Source of the DNA: Cunninghamia lanceolata
Lineage: Eukaryota > Streptophyta > Pinopsida > Cupressales > Cupressaceae
Length of the DNA stretch: 64,000 bases
Direction: 5' to 3'
NCBI GenBank assembly: GCA_027924645.1
Contig: BSBN01000334.1
Coordinates: 3,782,001 to 3,846,000, forward strand
Part shown: positions 55,260-64,000 of the stretch, one piece after another
How the letters are laid out: every line of letters begins with the position of its first letter
Numbering within the stretch: position 1 is the first letter of the stretch
Position numbers and translations under genes: made by a program
The notes under the pieces: model-generated
The model's database searches: none
What the model saw: only the letters and a program-made list of their open reading frames with translations
Told to the model about the DNA's origin: nothing

Positions 55260-56758
55260 ATGGGAGGAGATATCATGAAAATTGAACCCAACTCAGTTAA
55301 GGAATTTAAGCAGGACCCTATTTTTTGGCATATTATCCAAGAGGAGGAGGTGGTGCCCTTCATCGAAGGGATGATGGTGCACGATGAAAATCTATCAAAA
55401 TAGTTTGTGGAGATGTGGGATGAGGAAACTAGAGAAGTCAGGATTGTGAAGATTGGATTCCAAATCTTTGAGGAGGTCATTGGACAAGCCATTGGTTTAC
55501 CCACAAAAGGCAAAAAGCATTCGAGGTGAAGCAAAGTGGCCAACCCAGAGCACATAAATATCTTCTTTCATGAGGGGGAGGCTCCTATGAAACTTCATGG
55601 TGGATTTGTGAGAGAGGAGTTGCTAGAGACATGGAGACAAATATGTCTCATAATAATGAAGTTTTTCACACTGGAAGGGTGATTTTGTGTATACTACAAC
55701 TATCACTTTGCTCTCTTAAATCATTTTAGGAACAAGGTTGAGATTAGTTTTCCCTTCTTTTTACTCTCTTTGCTAGAAAATTCCATTAAGTCTGTTAGGG
55801 AGATTAGGGCCAAGAATGCAAATCATCTTCTCATTCTAATTCATCAAGGCCTTATTTTGAAACTGTATCATTTCCACCTTGCCCTTTGTCTGCCTGAACC
55901 TATTCAAGGTAAGATTCTAGAGGACCCACAACTGAGTAGTTCCCACAGGGGTAAGGGTAAAGTTAAAACTTGCATTGGGACTCTTATGATTAAGGGCAGC
56001 CCTAGTGTAGTGGAATGGATTATGTTTGAGACCCCTGCTTCTGCTAAAAACACAAAATAGAAGCATGTTACTCTGGTGTAGGGAAGGAAGTCTGGCAAGA
56101 GAGACAAGGTGAAGGAAATGGAGGGAACTCTGATGAAGAAGTAGAAGGAAGGGAAGGGTGCTGCCATGGAGGATGCTCCTGTGAAAATTGTTGAATTGGA
56201 CACTATTCTTGAAACTAAGGGTAGTAGTGAAGGTGGGGAGACTGCTCTTCTGAGTATCCACCATTCCAAAAGGATTGCTGGGAAACCACTGATTAGTTTT
56301 CCAGGGGTGGAAGGTTTTAAGGAGTCTAAATTTATGTAGGAGACTGTGGATGAAGAGGGGGGGAGACTCTGACTGATTTTGTACATGAAGTTGAAGGCAC
56401 TAGACACTTTGCCTCGATGAATGAAAGAAGTTCTAAAAGCCTTGAAGGTAAGAAGAAGGCCACTATTGGTAAGAAACATGCGAGAGAGACTATTTGTCAA
56501 CATAATAAGGGAGATTGTGCTTTGTGTGGTAAACATGTGGAGGATATCTAGAACCTCCAGAAAAGAATGGACTCAATGTAGAACAAATGGAAGGTCATGG
56601 CAGAGTTCGTGGCTAAAGATTTACACCGAGTGACTTCCATCTTTGTTACGGTGAAGGATATGGATGACCAGGTTAAACAAGTTGGCATTGACAACTTAGG
56701 CAACTACAAGGAGATGGTGGAGTTCCTGACCAAGTTTGGGGTGACTGAGAGCCCATAG
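55260..56758 (+). pseudogene. Decayed ORF with GLP-motif N-domain, basic linker and helical C-terminus
   Basis: ATG at 55260 opens a frame broken by stops at about 55401, 55527, 55680, 56058, 56079, 56142 and 56337. A frameshift near 56360 leads into the last part, ending at TAG 56756-56758; about 500 codons. N-domain: FWHIIQEEEVVPFIEGMM, IGFQIFEEVIGQAIGLPTKG, FVREELLETWRQICLIIMKFF, LLSLLENSIKSVREIRAK. Then a Lys/Gly-rich linker (GKRDKVKEMEG), an acidic stretch and a helical C-terminus (LQKRMDSM, DQVKQVGIDNLGNYKEMVEFL). The layout recalls the antisense ORF at 21581-25728, which also has a GLP..G motif, and ORF2 at 13728-16882. No known enzyme function. A T-rich tail with 'gcccttggggctggtttgttaa' follows. 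Its parent element is not delimited. Confidence 0.5.
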
Positions 56759-57239
56759 TTTCTTGTTTCTCATGTTTCCTATTTTCTTTGTCATTTCATT
56801 GTTTTTTGTTCTGTTGTTTTGGTCTGTTGTTTCTGTGCTGTCAAGCTACTGTTTCTAGCATGTTAATGGCCTGATGCCCTTGGGGCTGGTTTGTTAAAGG
56901 GATCTGGACCCTGGTTTCTAGCTAAACTTATAAAAAACATTGTTTTAAACATATGTTTATAATCATGAAGAATTGACAAGTTATAGTACCTTTTCCTGAA
57001 CTACACTGAATTTCACTAAATGAACTGCAACAACACATTTGAAAACATGAACTATAAAGATTAGTTTAACTTCAATCACCTACCATCCCTTGAATGTCTC
57101 TTGACTTGTTAAGGCATTTTAACTTATCCAGATGGTGTAACAACTCAATTTGAGATGCTAACAATTCTTCACCAAGATAGTAGATGTTGACCGGATGACC
57201 CTAAACATGAAAGTTTCTTTTTACCCCTTTTTAACAATT
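56759..57239. other. T-rich tail and spacer
   Basis: A T/G-rich stretch (56759-56900) follows the ORF stop and looks like a 3' untranslated region. The rest may be decayed LINE sequence on the minus strand; no clear motif. Confidence 0.3.
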
Positions 57240-57781
57240 GTTGTTAAGGCCCAACCTAATTGGGCTGCAATTCCAATTTGGTAACAATACCTTTAGCCAA
57301 CTATTCTATGAATCAACCTAGAAATTTAGTTTGTTTCCATTATGAACCTTCCATGAGAGGTTGGGAAGAAGAACCTCTCTACTTCTAGTAATAACTTGCC
57401 ACATGGAAGAACCCCTTGGGGGGTTTTTAACTGTTAAGATCCTTTCCCTTTCTGCATTATCCAAGTATTTATGTTGCATTAGTCTAGCCCATTTAGATTG
57501 GCATTTTTTATACATATTCCATACTAATTTGGCCCCAAAGCCTGATTGTCAAGTTCTATCTCCATAATACCCACCCCCTAGAGACTTTGGCATAAAAATC
57601 TTATTCCAAGAGATCAGATGGATATTTCTTTTATCTGTGGAACCTTGCCACAAAAAATGCCTACAAATCTTTTCCATATCTGAGATGATAGACTTTCAAG
57701 TTTGGAGGGTGGACATTATGTAAGTAGGAACAACTATGAGGACATCTTTAATCCTTGTTATTCTTGAAAGGAAGCTAGGAG
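57240..57781 (-). pseudogene. LINE reverse-transcriptase C-terminal fragment
   Basis: Minus strand, plant L1-type LINE ORF2. Seen in order from 57760 downward: RITRIKDVLIVVPTYIMSTL, DMEKICRHFLWQGS, HLISWNKIFMPKSLGG, then the open segment 57515-57318 with MYKKCQSKWARLMQHKYL, GSSMWQVITRSREVLLPNLSWKVHNG. These are the standard post-RT motifs (FLWxG, W.K.C.PKS.GGLG, GS..W..I...R). The fragment is cut at 57781 by the LTR of a Copia element, so upstream RT sequence may lie beyond that insertion. Confidence 0.82.
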
Positions 57782-58814
57782 TGTAGAAATTGCTTCCTAC
57801 ACTAATCTAAAGAGGAGAGAAGAGTGCAAATTCATTTTATCCTTTACAATTACAGAATGTTAACAACAATAATGGAGATATTGTAGAAATAAACATACAC
57901 ACAAAAATGAGACAGAAGAGAGAGACACAAGATATATATGGGGAAAACCCTTATCGGGTCAAAAACCCCACACTCCAAAACTTGCAAAATGTATCATCAA
58001 AACTAAAATGCTTTACAATACCCTTGAAATGCAAGCTCTCAGAAGTCTTCAGCACTCATATCTGGAGACAAACCGATAGCATAACAGTACCTGTCAATCA
58101 CATAATACATCTCTCCAAAGCACCTGCTTATATAGAAAATACAAGGCAAAAATGGCTCTATCTTGAGATGGGCGTCCAACATGGCCTCATGGCCCAAAAC
58201 TGACATCTATGGACACTTGTCCAACATGAAAGGATGTTCCTAACACTTGTCAAGTCACTCCATCCTAAAGAGGTCACCTATTCCCAAGTTGGGCAATGAC
58301 AGATGCTCTTATGACTCTTACAACTGTCATAGAATCCGTCATACTGACATATCTTATAGTTGTAAGAGAATCTATCATAAATAGGCTATAAATAGAATAT
58401 TACCTTACAACATGTCATAACCCTCCTTGGGGCACCCAAATATTCCTTCTTCCAAGATGCCTTGTGACACATGTCTTCACTTGTCATAGAACCTTCTATT
58501 TTTGACTCTTACATGTCATAGATTTTGTCATAGGAATCTGTCATAACCATTTTAGTCAAGATTCACTTACACACTAGTCAAGATGCCAACACATGGTAGA
58601 AAACCTTTACCACACAAAAGGGATGCCTATCTCCACATGGAGTGTTTTGACCATCTTAGTCATCTTACAAGTGGAGTGGCAACTCATCATGCCACTTCAC
58701 ACTAAATGACAAAATAGAATGCACAACAAATTACAACATAGGCTAAGTAAATAAATTACATTACAATAATAAATGCAAGGAATTACCAAGGTTGAGACAC
58801 CTTAATTCCCAACA
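57782..58814 (-). repeat. 3' LTR of the minus-strand Copia fragment
   Basis: On the minus strand it starts TGTTGGGAATTAAGG right after a GTGGGAGAA purine tract (58815-58827) and ends TTTCTACA. The outer border (TG at 57782) is chosen because LINE coding similarity stops at 57781 and TG/CA termini result. AGGAG (57777-57781) would be the left target duplication; its partner lies outside the window. Confidence 0.65.
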
Positions 58815-58863
58815 TTCTCCCACTGGTCAAACACCTTGTAAGATCCAATAGAAATAATAAGAT

Positions 58864-60400
58864 TTAACTACTATAAGCCAAGAGGCCCACAGACTCCAAA
58901 CACCACCTGAACTTCTCTGTGCCCACTAGTTTCATCAATGCATATGCAACATTCTTCAAAGTATCTACCTTCTCCAAAATCACCTTCCCATCCTCTACCA
59001 TGTCTTGTATGAAGTGAAACTGTACATCAATATGCTTTGTTCTGGCATGGAATGTTGGATTTTTTGTTAGGAAAATCATACTTTGACTATCACAACAAAT
59101 CGTAATATATCTTGCATCAACACCAATATCTTAACAAAATCTCTTAATCCAAATGGCTTCCTTGCAAGCATGAGTTGCTGCCATATACTCAGCTTCTATC
59201 ATGGACAAAGCAACCACAAGTTGTTGCTTACTCATTGAACTAATTGCACCACCGAACATAGTGAACACATAGGCACTGGTGGATCTCTTGCTGTCAATGT
59301 CACCTACCCAATCAAAATCCACAAATCCATGAGTACAAACTAAATACAGAGGTCTTGTAGCATTACCATGATAGCATATGGAATACTTAGAAGTACCCCT
59401 CAAATATATAAACACTCACTTAATTGCATCCCAATGTACCCATCCAGGATTAGCCATAAATCGACTAAGGACTCCCACTGCTTGGCAATGTCTGGTCTTG
59501 TGCAAACCATAGCATACATTAAATTGCCAACAACACTAGTATAAGATACTTTGCTCATGTCCTCCACCTTACTAGGAGATTTTAGACATCATTAACAGAC
59601 AACTTTGTCCCCAATGAAATAGGAACACACAATGGTCTATAATCTGGCATTTTGAACTTGTCCAACACAATCTTCACATACTTACTCTGGCTTAACCAAA
59701 GTTTTCTATTAGCTCTATCTCTTCTAATTTCTATTCCCAGAATATACCTAACTGCCCCTAGATTTTTCATCTCAAATTGTGCTGACAATTGAGACTTTAA
59801 ATCAGAAATCATATTCTTACCATTCCCAATCAACAACATATCGATGTCAACATATAATGCAATAATGAGAATGTGATCATTGTCAAACTTGTAATACACA
59901 CAATGATCAGATTTCAATCTCAGAAATCTAATGGACAACACAAAGGCATCAAATTTCATATACCACATCCTAGGAGACTGCTTCAAACCATACAAAGACT
60001 TCTTCAACTTGCAAACCAATTTTTTTTACCTTTCTCTATGTAATGCTCTGGCTGTAAATCTCTTCCTCCAAATCACCATGAAGGAAAATTGTCTTCACAT
60101 CCATCTACTCTACCTCCAAGTCATAAGCAGCTGCAAGAGATAAGAAGAACTGAATGGATGTCAACTTTGCAATGGGAGAGAAAATTTCACCATAATTGAT
60201 TCCCTCCACTTGTGAGTACCCCTTCGCAACCAATCTAGCCTTGTACTTTTCAACACTGCCATCTACACCAAATTTCTTCTTGAACACCCATTTGCATCCA
60301 ATAGGTTTTTGTTCTTCAAACAAAGGAACCAAGTCCCATGTTTTATTCTTTTCCAAAGAAGCATCTCATCTTCCATGGCTTCCTTCTAGGAACTTGCATC
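58864..60400 (-). pseudogene. Copia RT and RNase H fragment
   Basis: RT N-terminus at 60356-60105: [44 protein letters not shown] middle at 60019-59582: MVCKLKKSLYGLKQSPRMWY, then the catalytic site reads YVDIDMLLIG, i.e. an extra codon splits the usual YVDD. RNase H at 59415-58864: VDFDWVGDIDSKRSTSAYVF, SMIEAEYMAATHACKEAIW, then TKHIDVQFHFI. Frames change at least three times. Dead copy. Confidence 0.85.
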
Positions 60401-60769
60401 TTTCATGCCCATAGCCTCTATCATAGTTTTAAGCTCATCAGTGTTAGTAAGCAAAGCAAAAGCACAACTAGAATCAAGCAATGAATAACCAAACCTATCA
60501 GATTGCTTCCTTGTTCATGTAGGCCTCCTCAATGGCTGAGGTTGAGGATCTGCTTCTTCTTCTAAGCTTTCAAAGCTGCTAGAGCTCTTCTCATCATTAC
60601 GTCTCACAAGGTCTGTCAGTTCAGTCTTCTCAAGGGTAGAAGGAAATTGAACCACATTGTCTTTCTTTTCTGTCCATTATGGATATAGAACAATGGAAGA
60701 AGGTGTTAGCTCTCTGAAGATAACACTTTTGCTATACAACACATTTTCAGTAACAGGATCACAAAGATT

Positions 60770-61489
60770 TTATCCTTTCACACTGATACCATAGCCTATG
60801 AAAATACACTTAACAACCTTGTTCTCCAATTTAGACCATTTCTCCCTAGGCACATGTGTATATGCCTCACAACCAAAAACACAAAGATGTCTAACTGAAG
60901 GATTCTTACCAGACCACACATCCATAGGTATATTACCAACAAGAGCTGATGTAGGAGACCTATTTATCAGGTAGCAAGCAGTGGCTATAGCTTCAGCCCA
61001 AAACTTTTGGTCAAGGCTTGCTCCATTAAGTATACTCCTATCCTTCTCCATCAGTCTCCTATTCATCCTATCTACAAATCCATTTTGATGCACGATGTAT
61101 GGAGTTGTCTTATGTCTTTCAATGCCTCACTCCTTATAGAACTTATCAAACTCTACAAAACAAAACTCACCACTGTTATCAGTTCTCAAACACTTAATCT
61201 TTTTACTAGTTTGATTTTTAGCAAAAGCTTTAAACTCTTTAAACCAACTAAAGACTTCAGTCTTTCTTCTGATAAAGTAAACCCATATCCTTCTACTATA
61301 ATCATCTATGAAAGATACAAAATATGTAGATTTGGAAATTGAAGGAACATTAACAGGACCAAACACATCAGAATGAATAAGATCTAATAAACCAGAAGAC
61401 TTGTGAGAACTAGAGTAAAACTGAACACAGTTTTACTTTCCATATACACAATGTTCACAAAAGTCAAACTTGAGATTACAATCATTTAA
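60770..61489 (-). pseudogene. Copia integrase fragment
   Basis: Minus frame from 61489 to 60770 with stops near 61412 and 61127. CEHC-type zinc-finger end (EHCVYGK), SDVFGPVNVPS, FIDDYSRRIWVYFI, LRTDNSGEF (second catalytic Asp kept), HQNGFVDRMNRRLMEKDRSIL, INRSPTSALVGNIPMDVW and FGCEAYTHVPREKWSKLE. It is truncated upstream by the insertion at 61490. Confidence 0.88.
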
Positions 61490-62782
61490 TCTTGAAAGTA
61501 TGAGGTGAACCAGTGTTGTCACTGATGTCAACATACTCATATTGCATTGACAAGAGGGATTCGATGAGCAGTGTGCTGAGGATATTGAGAAAATTAGCCT
61601 CAGTCAGGAACAGTGAAGAACAGTGATGAGAAGAAGGAAAATGTATCGTATAGGATGCGAACCAGAAGATGCGGATTAAAGAGTTTGTATATATGAGTCT
61701 TGAGATGCTTTAGTTAAGATTTCAGAGGTCTGTATGAAGATCTGAAGGAGTTGTGGCTGTCGGTGTGGAACCAGTTCCAGCAAGTGTTCAGAGGTGACAG
61801 AGGATCACAGAAAGGTCCGGTGAGGTCCAGAATTGTATAATCCTAATCTGCGGATTGGAAGGAGTGTTTGGGATATCCTTGTGATGTGTCATCTCAAGTT
61901 GTGTATGATTTGGAGGTCTGGAAGTACCTTTTGCATTGTGACAGTGGTGACAGACTATGTTCTTGAAGTTCTGGATAAGGAAGAGAAGAGATTCCAGTAA
62001 GTAGAGGAAGTGTGGATGTACCTGGTCATTTAGGCAGGCTTGGAAATGTCTCTAGATCATGTTTAGGTTGTGTTGTTGGTCCACATTGATGGTAGAGCCA
62101 GGAATTGAAGATAATCTTCCGGATGAAGTTCTTGCTCTGTTTAGCCGACCGGATGAGTTGTTCATCCTGCGAATGTTCTTGTGGTGGCCGACCGGATGTG
62201 TTATTCATCTTGCGGATATTCTTATGGTTGATTGCCGACTTAGATGATTGTTCCTAAGTTGATGTCTTGTATAAATAAAGGTTTGTGAGTTCATTTTGTA
62301 GTGTGGATTGTGTGGATGAGAGTGGTGTAACGAAGAGAAGTGCGAAAAGCAGAGAAGAGGTTTTTGGGCTTAAATGGAACTGATCCAGACATGGTAAAGA
62401 TGTCATTCTCTAGTTCAAGACTGTGATTCTTATCACTTTGTAGACAGTGTGTCTCCTTGTAGGCAGTGGGCCTCTTTGTGAGCAGTGTACTCGGGCAGTG
62501 AGCCCTAATTGGCAAGTACCATTCTTTTTCTTATTCTTTTAACAGAGAATAATCCTTGGATTAATCACCCTGTGGTTTTTCCCTTAACCAAGTTTTCCAT
62601 GTCAAAATCTTGGTGTTCATTGTGTTGATGTTTATCTGCTCTTGTGTTTGTGCGTTTTACTTTCATGGATGATTAATTGATATGCTATTAACTAACAAGA
62701 TGAATCAAGTGTTTGAAATAGAAAGCAAGTTTGTATACAACTAATTCACCCCCCCTCTCAGTTGTATGCCCTAGATCCAACA
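61490..62782 (+). repeat. 5' LTR of the right-edge Copia element
   Basis: The start TCTTGAAAGTATG is placed by alignment with TGTTGCAAGTATG of the LTR at 36811-38048 (two mismatches), followed by shared GTGTTGTC..TGATGTCAACATACTC. It ends ATTCACCCCCCCTCTCAG...ATCCAACA. GCAGTGAGCC units occur at 62440-62505. Confidence 0.75.
62270..62277 (+). promoter_or_regulatory. TATA box of the right-edge Copia LTR
   Basis: TATAAATA in the context CTTGTATAAATA, as in the related LTR (37303-37310, minus strand). Confidence 0.65.
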
Positions 62783-62784
62783 AT

Positions 62785-62796
62785 TGGTATCAGAGC
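62785..62796 (+). promoter_or_regulatory. Primer-binding site, initiator-Met tRNA
   Basis: TGGTATCAGAGC, 2 bases after the LTR. Confidence 0.93.
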
Positions 62797-62839
62797 CAAG
62801 TTCCTCTGAAAGGAGCTTAACCGTTTGAGGAGATCCAGG

Positions 62840-64000
62840 ATGTCGTCATACAAAAAGGATAGTTCAAAGTTCAATGGAACCAATTTCACTCTCTGGAAGG
62901 GTCGCATGAAATGTCACTTGGAATGTATGGGAAAAGCATACTTGGCCATGGTTTCAAAACCATATGTACCTCCACAAGGTGGTCCGACAACTCTGAATGA
63001 AATCACAGATGCTGAAAACAATCTGCGGACCAAGGAAGCTCTTCTAAGCGCATTGAATGACTCAGATCTCTCAAATGTTATTGACCTACCAACTGCATAT
63101 GAGATCTTGACTAAACTGGAACTTCTGTATGAAGGAGATGAGTTTGTCAAGAGTGCAAGGTTGCAAAGTCTAAAAGGGAAATTTGAAAGATTAAAGATAA
63201 GAGATGATGAAAACATCACTACTTTTATGCCAAGAGTGAATGAACTAGTGTGTGGAATTAGAAATGCTGGTGGAACTCTGGATGAAAATGAGATTGTTTG
63301 CAAAATCCTCAGATCCCTTCCTGCTGCCTACAAAATCAAGGTTGCTGCAATTGATGAATTCAGAGCCCACACAACTATCACAAGAGAACAATTGGCTGGC
63401 AAGCTAGCTGCATTTGAAATGACTGAGTTTGGAGATGATCCTCCCAAGACTAAATCTGCTTTCAAAGCCAGTGCCTATGTGAAAGGCAAATAGAGATTTG
63501 ATCCGGGAGAAAACACTTCAAGGAAGATGTCATGGTATGATCAAGCAAAAAGAGACATGGAAGAAGAAGAAGCAGAAACAGCTCAACTTGAAGCCCTCAT
63601 TGCAAAAAGACTACCAAGAGGATTTGGTAAGTATGAAGGAAAACTACCCTTTAAGTGCTTCAACTGCAATAAGATTGGTCATTTTGCTTCAAGATGTCTG
63701 GAAAGATTTGCAAGGTCTAATACTAACAGACAAAGGTTTCAAAAGAATTGCTATTATGTTCATGAAGAAGATGACAATGAAGGAGTAACAGATGATGAAT
63801 CAGAACTAGGAAGCAAATCCAGAAATGAATGGGTGTTTATTGCCATCAAGGAAGAAGATTCAATACTCTCTGAATCTATCAATCACAAGGTTGTGGAAAA
63901 AGCTTTGGCTGCTCAAGTGGAAGAAAAGGATGATTGGGTTATTGACAGTGGATGTTCTCACCATATGACTGGTGACAAGGATAAGTTCTTGAATTTGGAA
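62840..64000 (+). pseudogene. Copia gag and start of protease (partial)
   Basis: ATG at 62840 (MSSYKKDSSKFNGTNFTLWK); the in-frame upstream TTG is not needed. The Copia gag domain spans about residues 8-190 (WKGRMKCHLECMGKAYLAM, ALSDL-like LNDSDLSNVIDL, LRSLPAAYKIKVAAI). One stop, TAG at 63491-63493, falls where the sister copy at 36752-35110 has glutamine (KGK-Q-RFD). The same frame then continues with the CCHC knuckle CFNCNKIGHFASRC (63657-63698), an acidic spacer, and the protease block DWVIDSGCSHHMTGD with an intact catalytic Asp near 63944. It is open to the window end. With only one stop it is among the best-preserved gag genes here. Confidence 0.9.

Larger units (their letters stand above)
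57782..61489 (-). mobile_element. Copia element fragment, minus strand, truncated by a later Copia insertion
   Basis: 3' LTR (57782-58814), polypurine tract, then RNase H, RT and integrase in decreasing Copia order on the minus strand. Similarity ends at 61489, where the LTR of the next Copia element begins. Gag, protease and the 5' LTR must lie beyond the window. It belongs to a different Copia family from the element at 31045-38048: its LTR shows no similarity and its pol is clearly diverged. Confidence 0.85.
61490..64000 (+). mobile_element. 5' half of a Copia element, runs off the window
   Basis: LTR, initiator-Met primer site, gag and start of protease, all close to the minus-strand element at 31045-38048: same gag start, same zinc knuckle, same LTR plan. 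It inserted into the Copia fragment 57782-61489. The left flank TTTAA (61485-61489) would be its target duplication. As its pol lies outside the window, completeness is unknown. Confidence 0.88.

Noticed and set aside
1..64000. CRISPR arrays, bacterial operons, tRNA or rRNA genes
   Set aside because: No regularly spaced direct repeats with unique spacers and no RNA gene signatures; all structure fits plant retroelements.

Overview
The window looks like an intergenic stretch of a large, transposon-rich plant nuclear genome. It is AT-rich, has no recognisable host gene, rRNA or tRNA, and is almost entirely LTR retrotransposons plus LINE fragments. The long LTRs, deep nesting and decayed reading frames would suit a gymnosperm or another large-genome seed plant, but that is inference, not something the sequence proves.

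Layout. (1) 1-1961: the 3' end of a Copia-type element (last codons of an ORF2, purine-run cluster, 3' LTR). (2) 1962-4087: no recognisable gene. (3) 4088-38909: a 5'-truncated chromodomain Ty3/Gypsy element that was a target for later insertions. A Tat/Athila-type Gypsy (5796-29300, target duplication AAGTG) sits between its RNase H and integrase. That element in turn contains a Copia-like element without pol (10913-18267, duplication ACAAA). Its 3' LTR was entered by a Copia element with all pol domains, on the minus strand (31045-38048, duplication AAAAG). (4) 38910-46900: remains of minus-strand reading frames of unknown family and a minus-strand LINE (44320-45880). (5) 48687-53622: a young-looking Gypsy element with two LTRs (duplication CTCCC), gag and protease but no reverse transcriptase or integrase. 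(6) 55260-56758: a decayed plus-strand ORF of the same general build as other extra ORFs here. (7) 57240-61489: a LINE fragment entered by a minus-strand Copia element. (8) 61490-64000: the 5' LTR, gag and start of protease of another Copia element, close to the one at 31045-38048, which inserted into (7) and runs off the window.

Main biological theme. Several elements lack replication enzymes but carry large non-canonical ORFs. The pol-less Copia-like element has a coiled-coil zinc-knuckle Gag and a second ORF of about 1050 codons. The C-terminus of that ORF is recognisably shared with the different element at the left edge, so ORF2 is a conserved component and not random sequence. These elements share cis-signals with the pol-bearing Copia elements: an initiator-Met tRNA primer site (seen in every 5' end present), LTR end motif, tandem GCAGTGAGCC modules, clustered purine runs and a stem bracketing the polypurine tract. 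This fits a helper/satellite relationship. The Tat-type element has lost its integrase core and carries a large antisense ORF and further sense ORFs before its 3' LTR.

Most coding regions are broken by stops and frameshifts. Many stops fall at glutamine positions (CAG/CAA to TAG/TAA), as expected from deamination of methylated cytosine.
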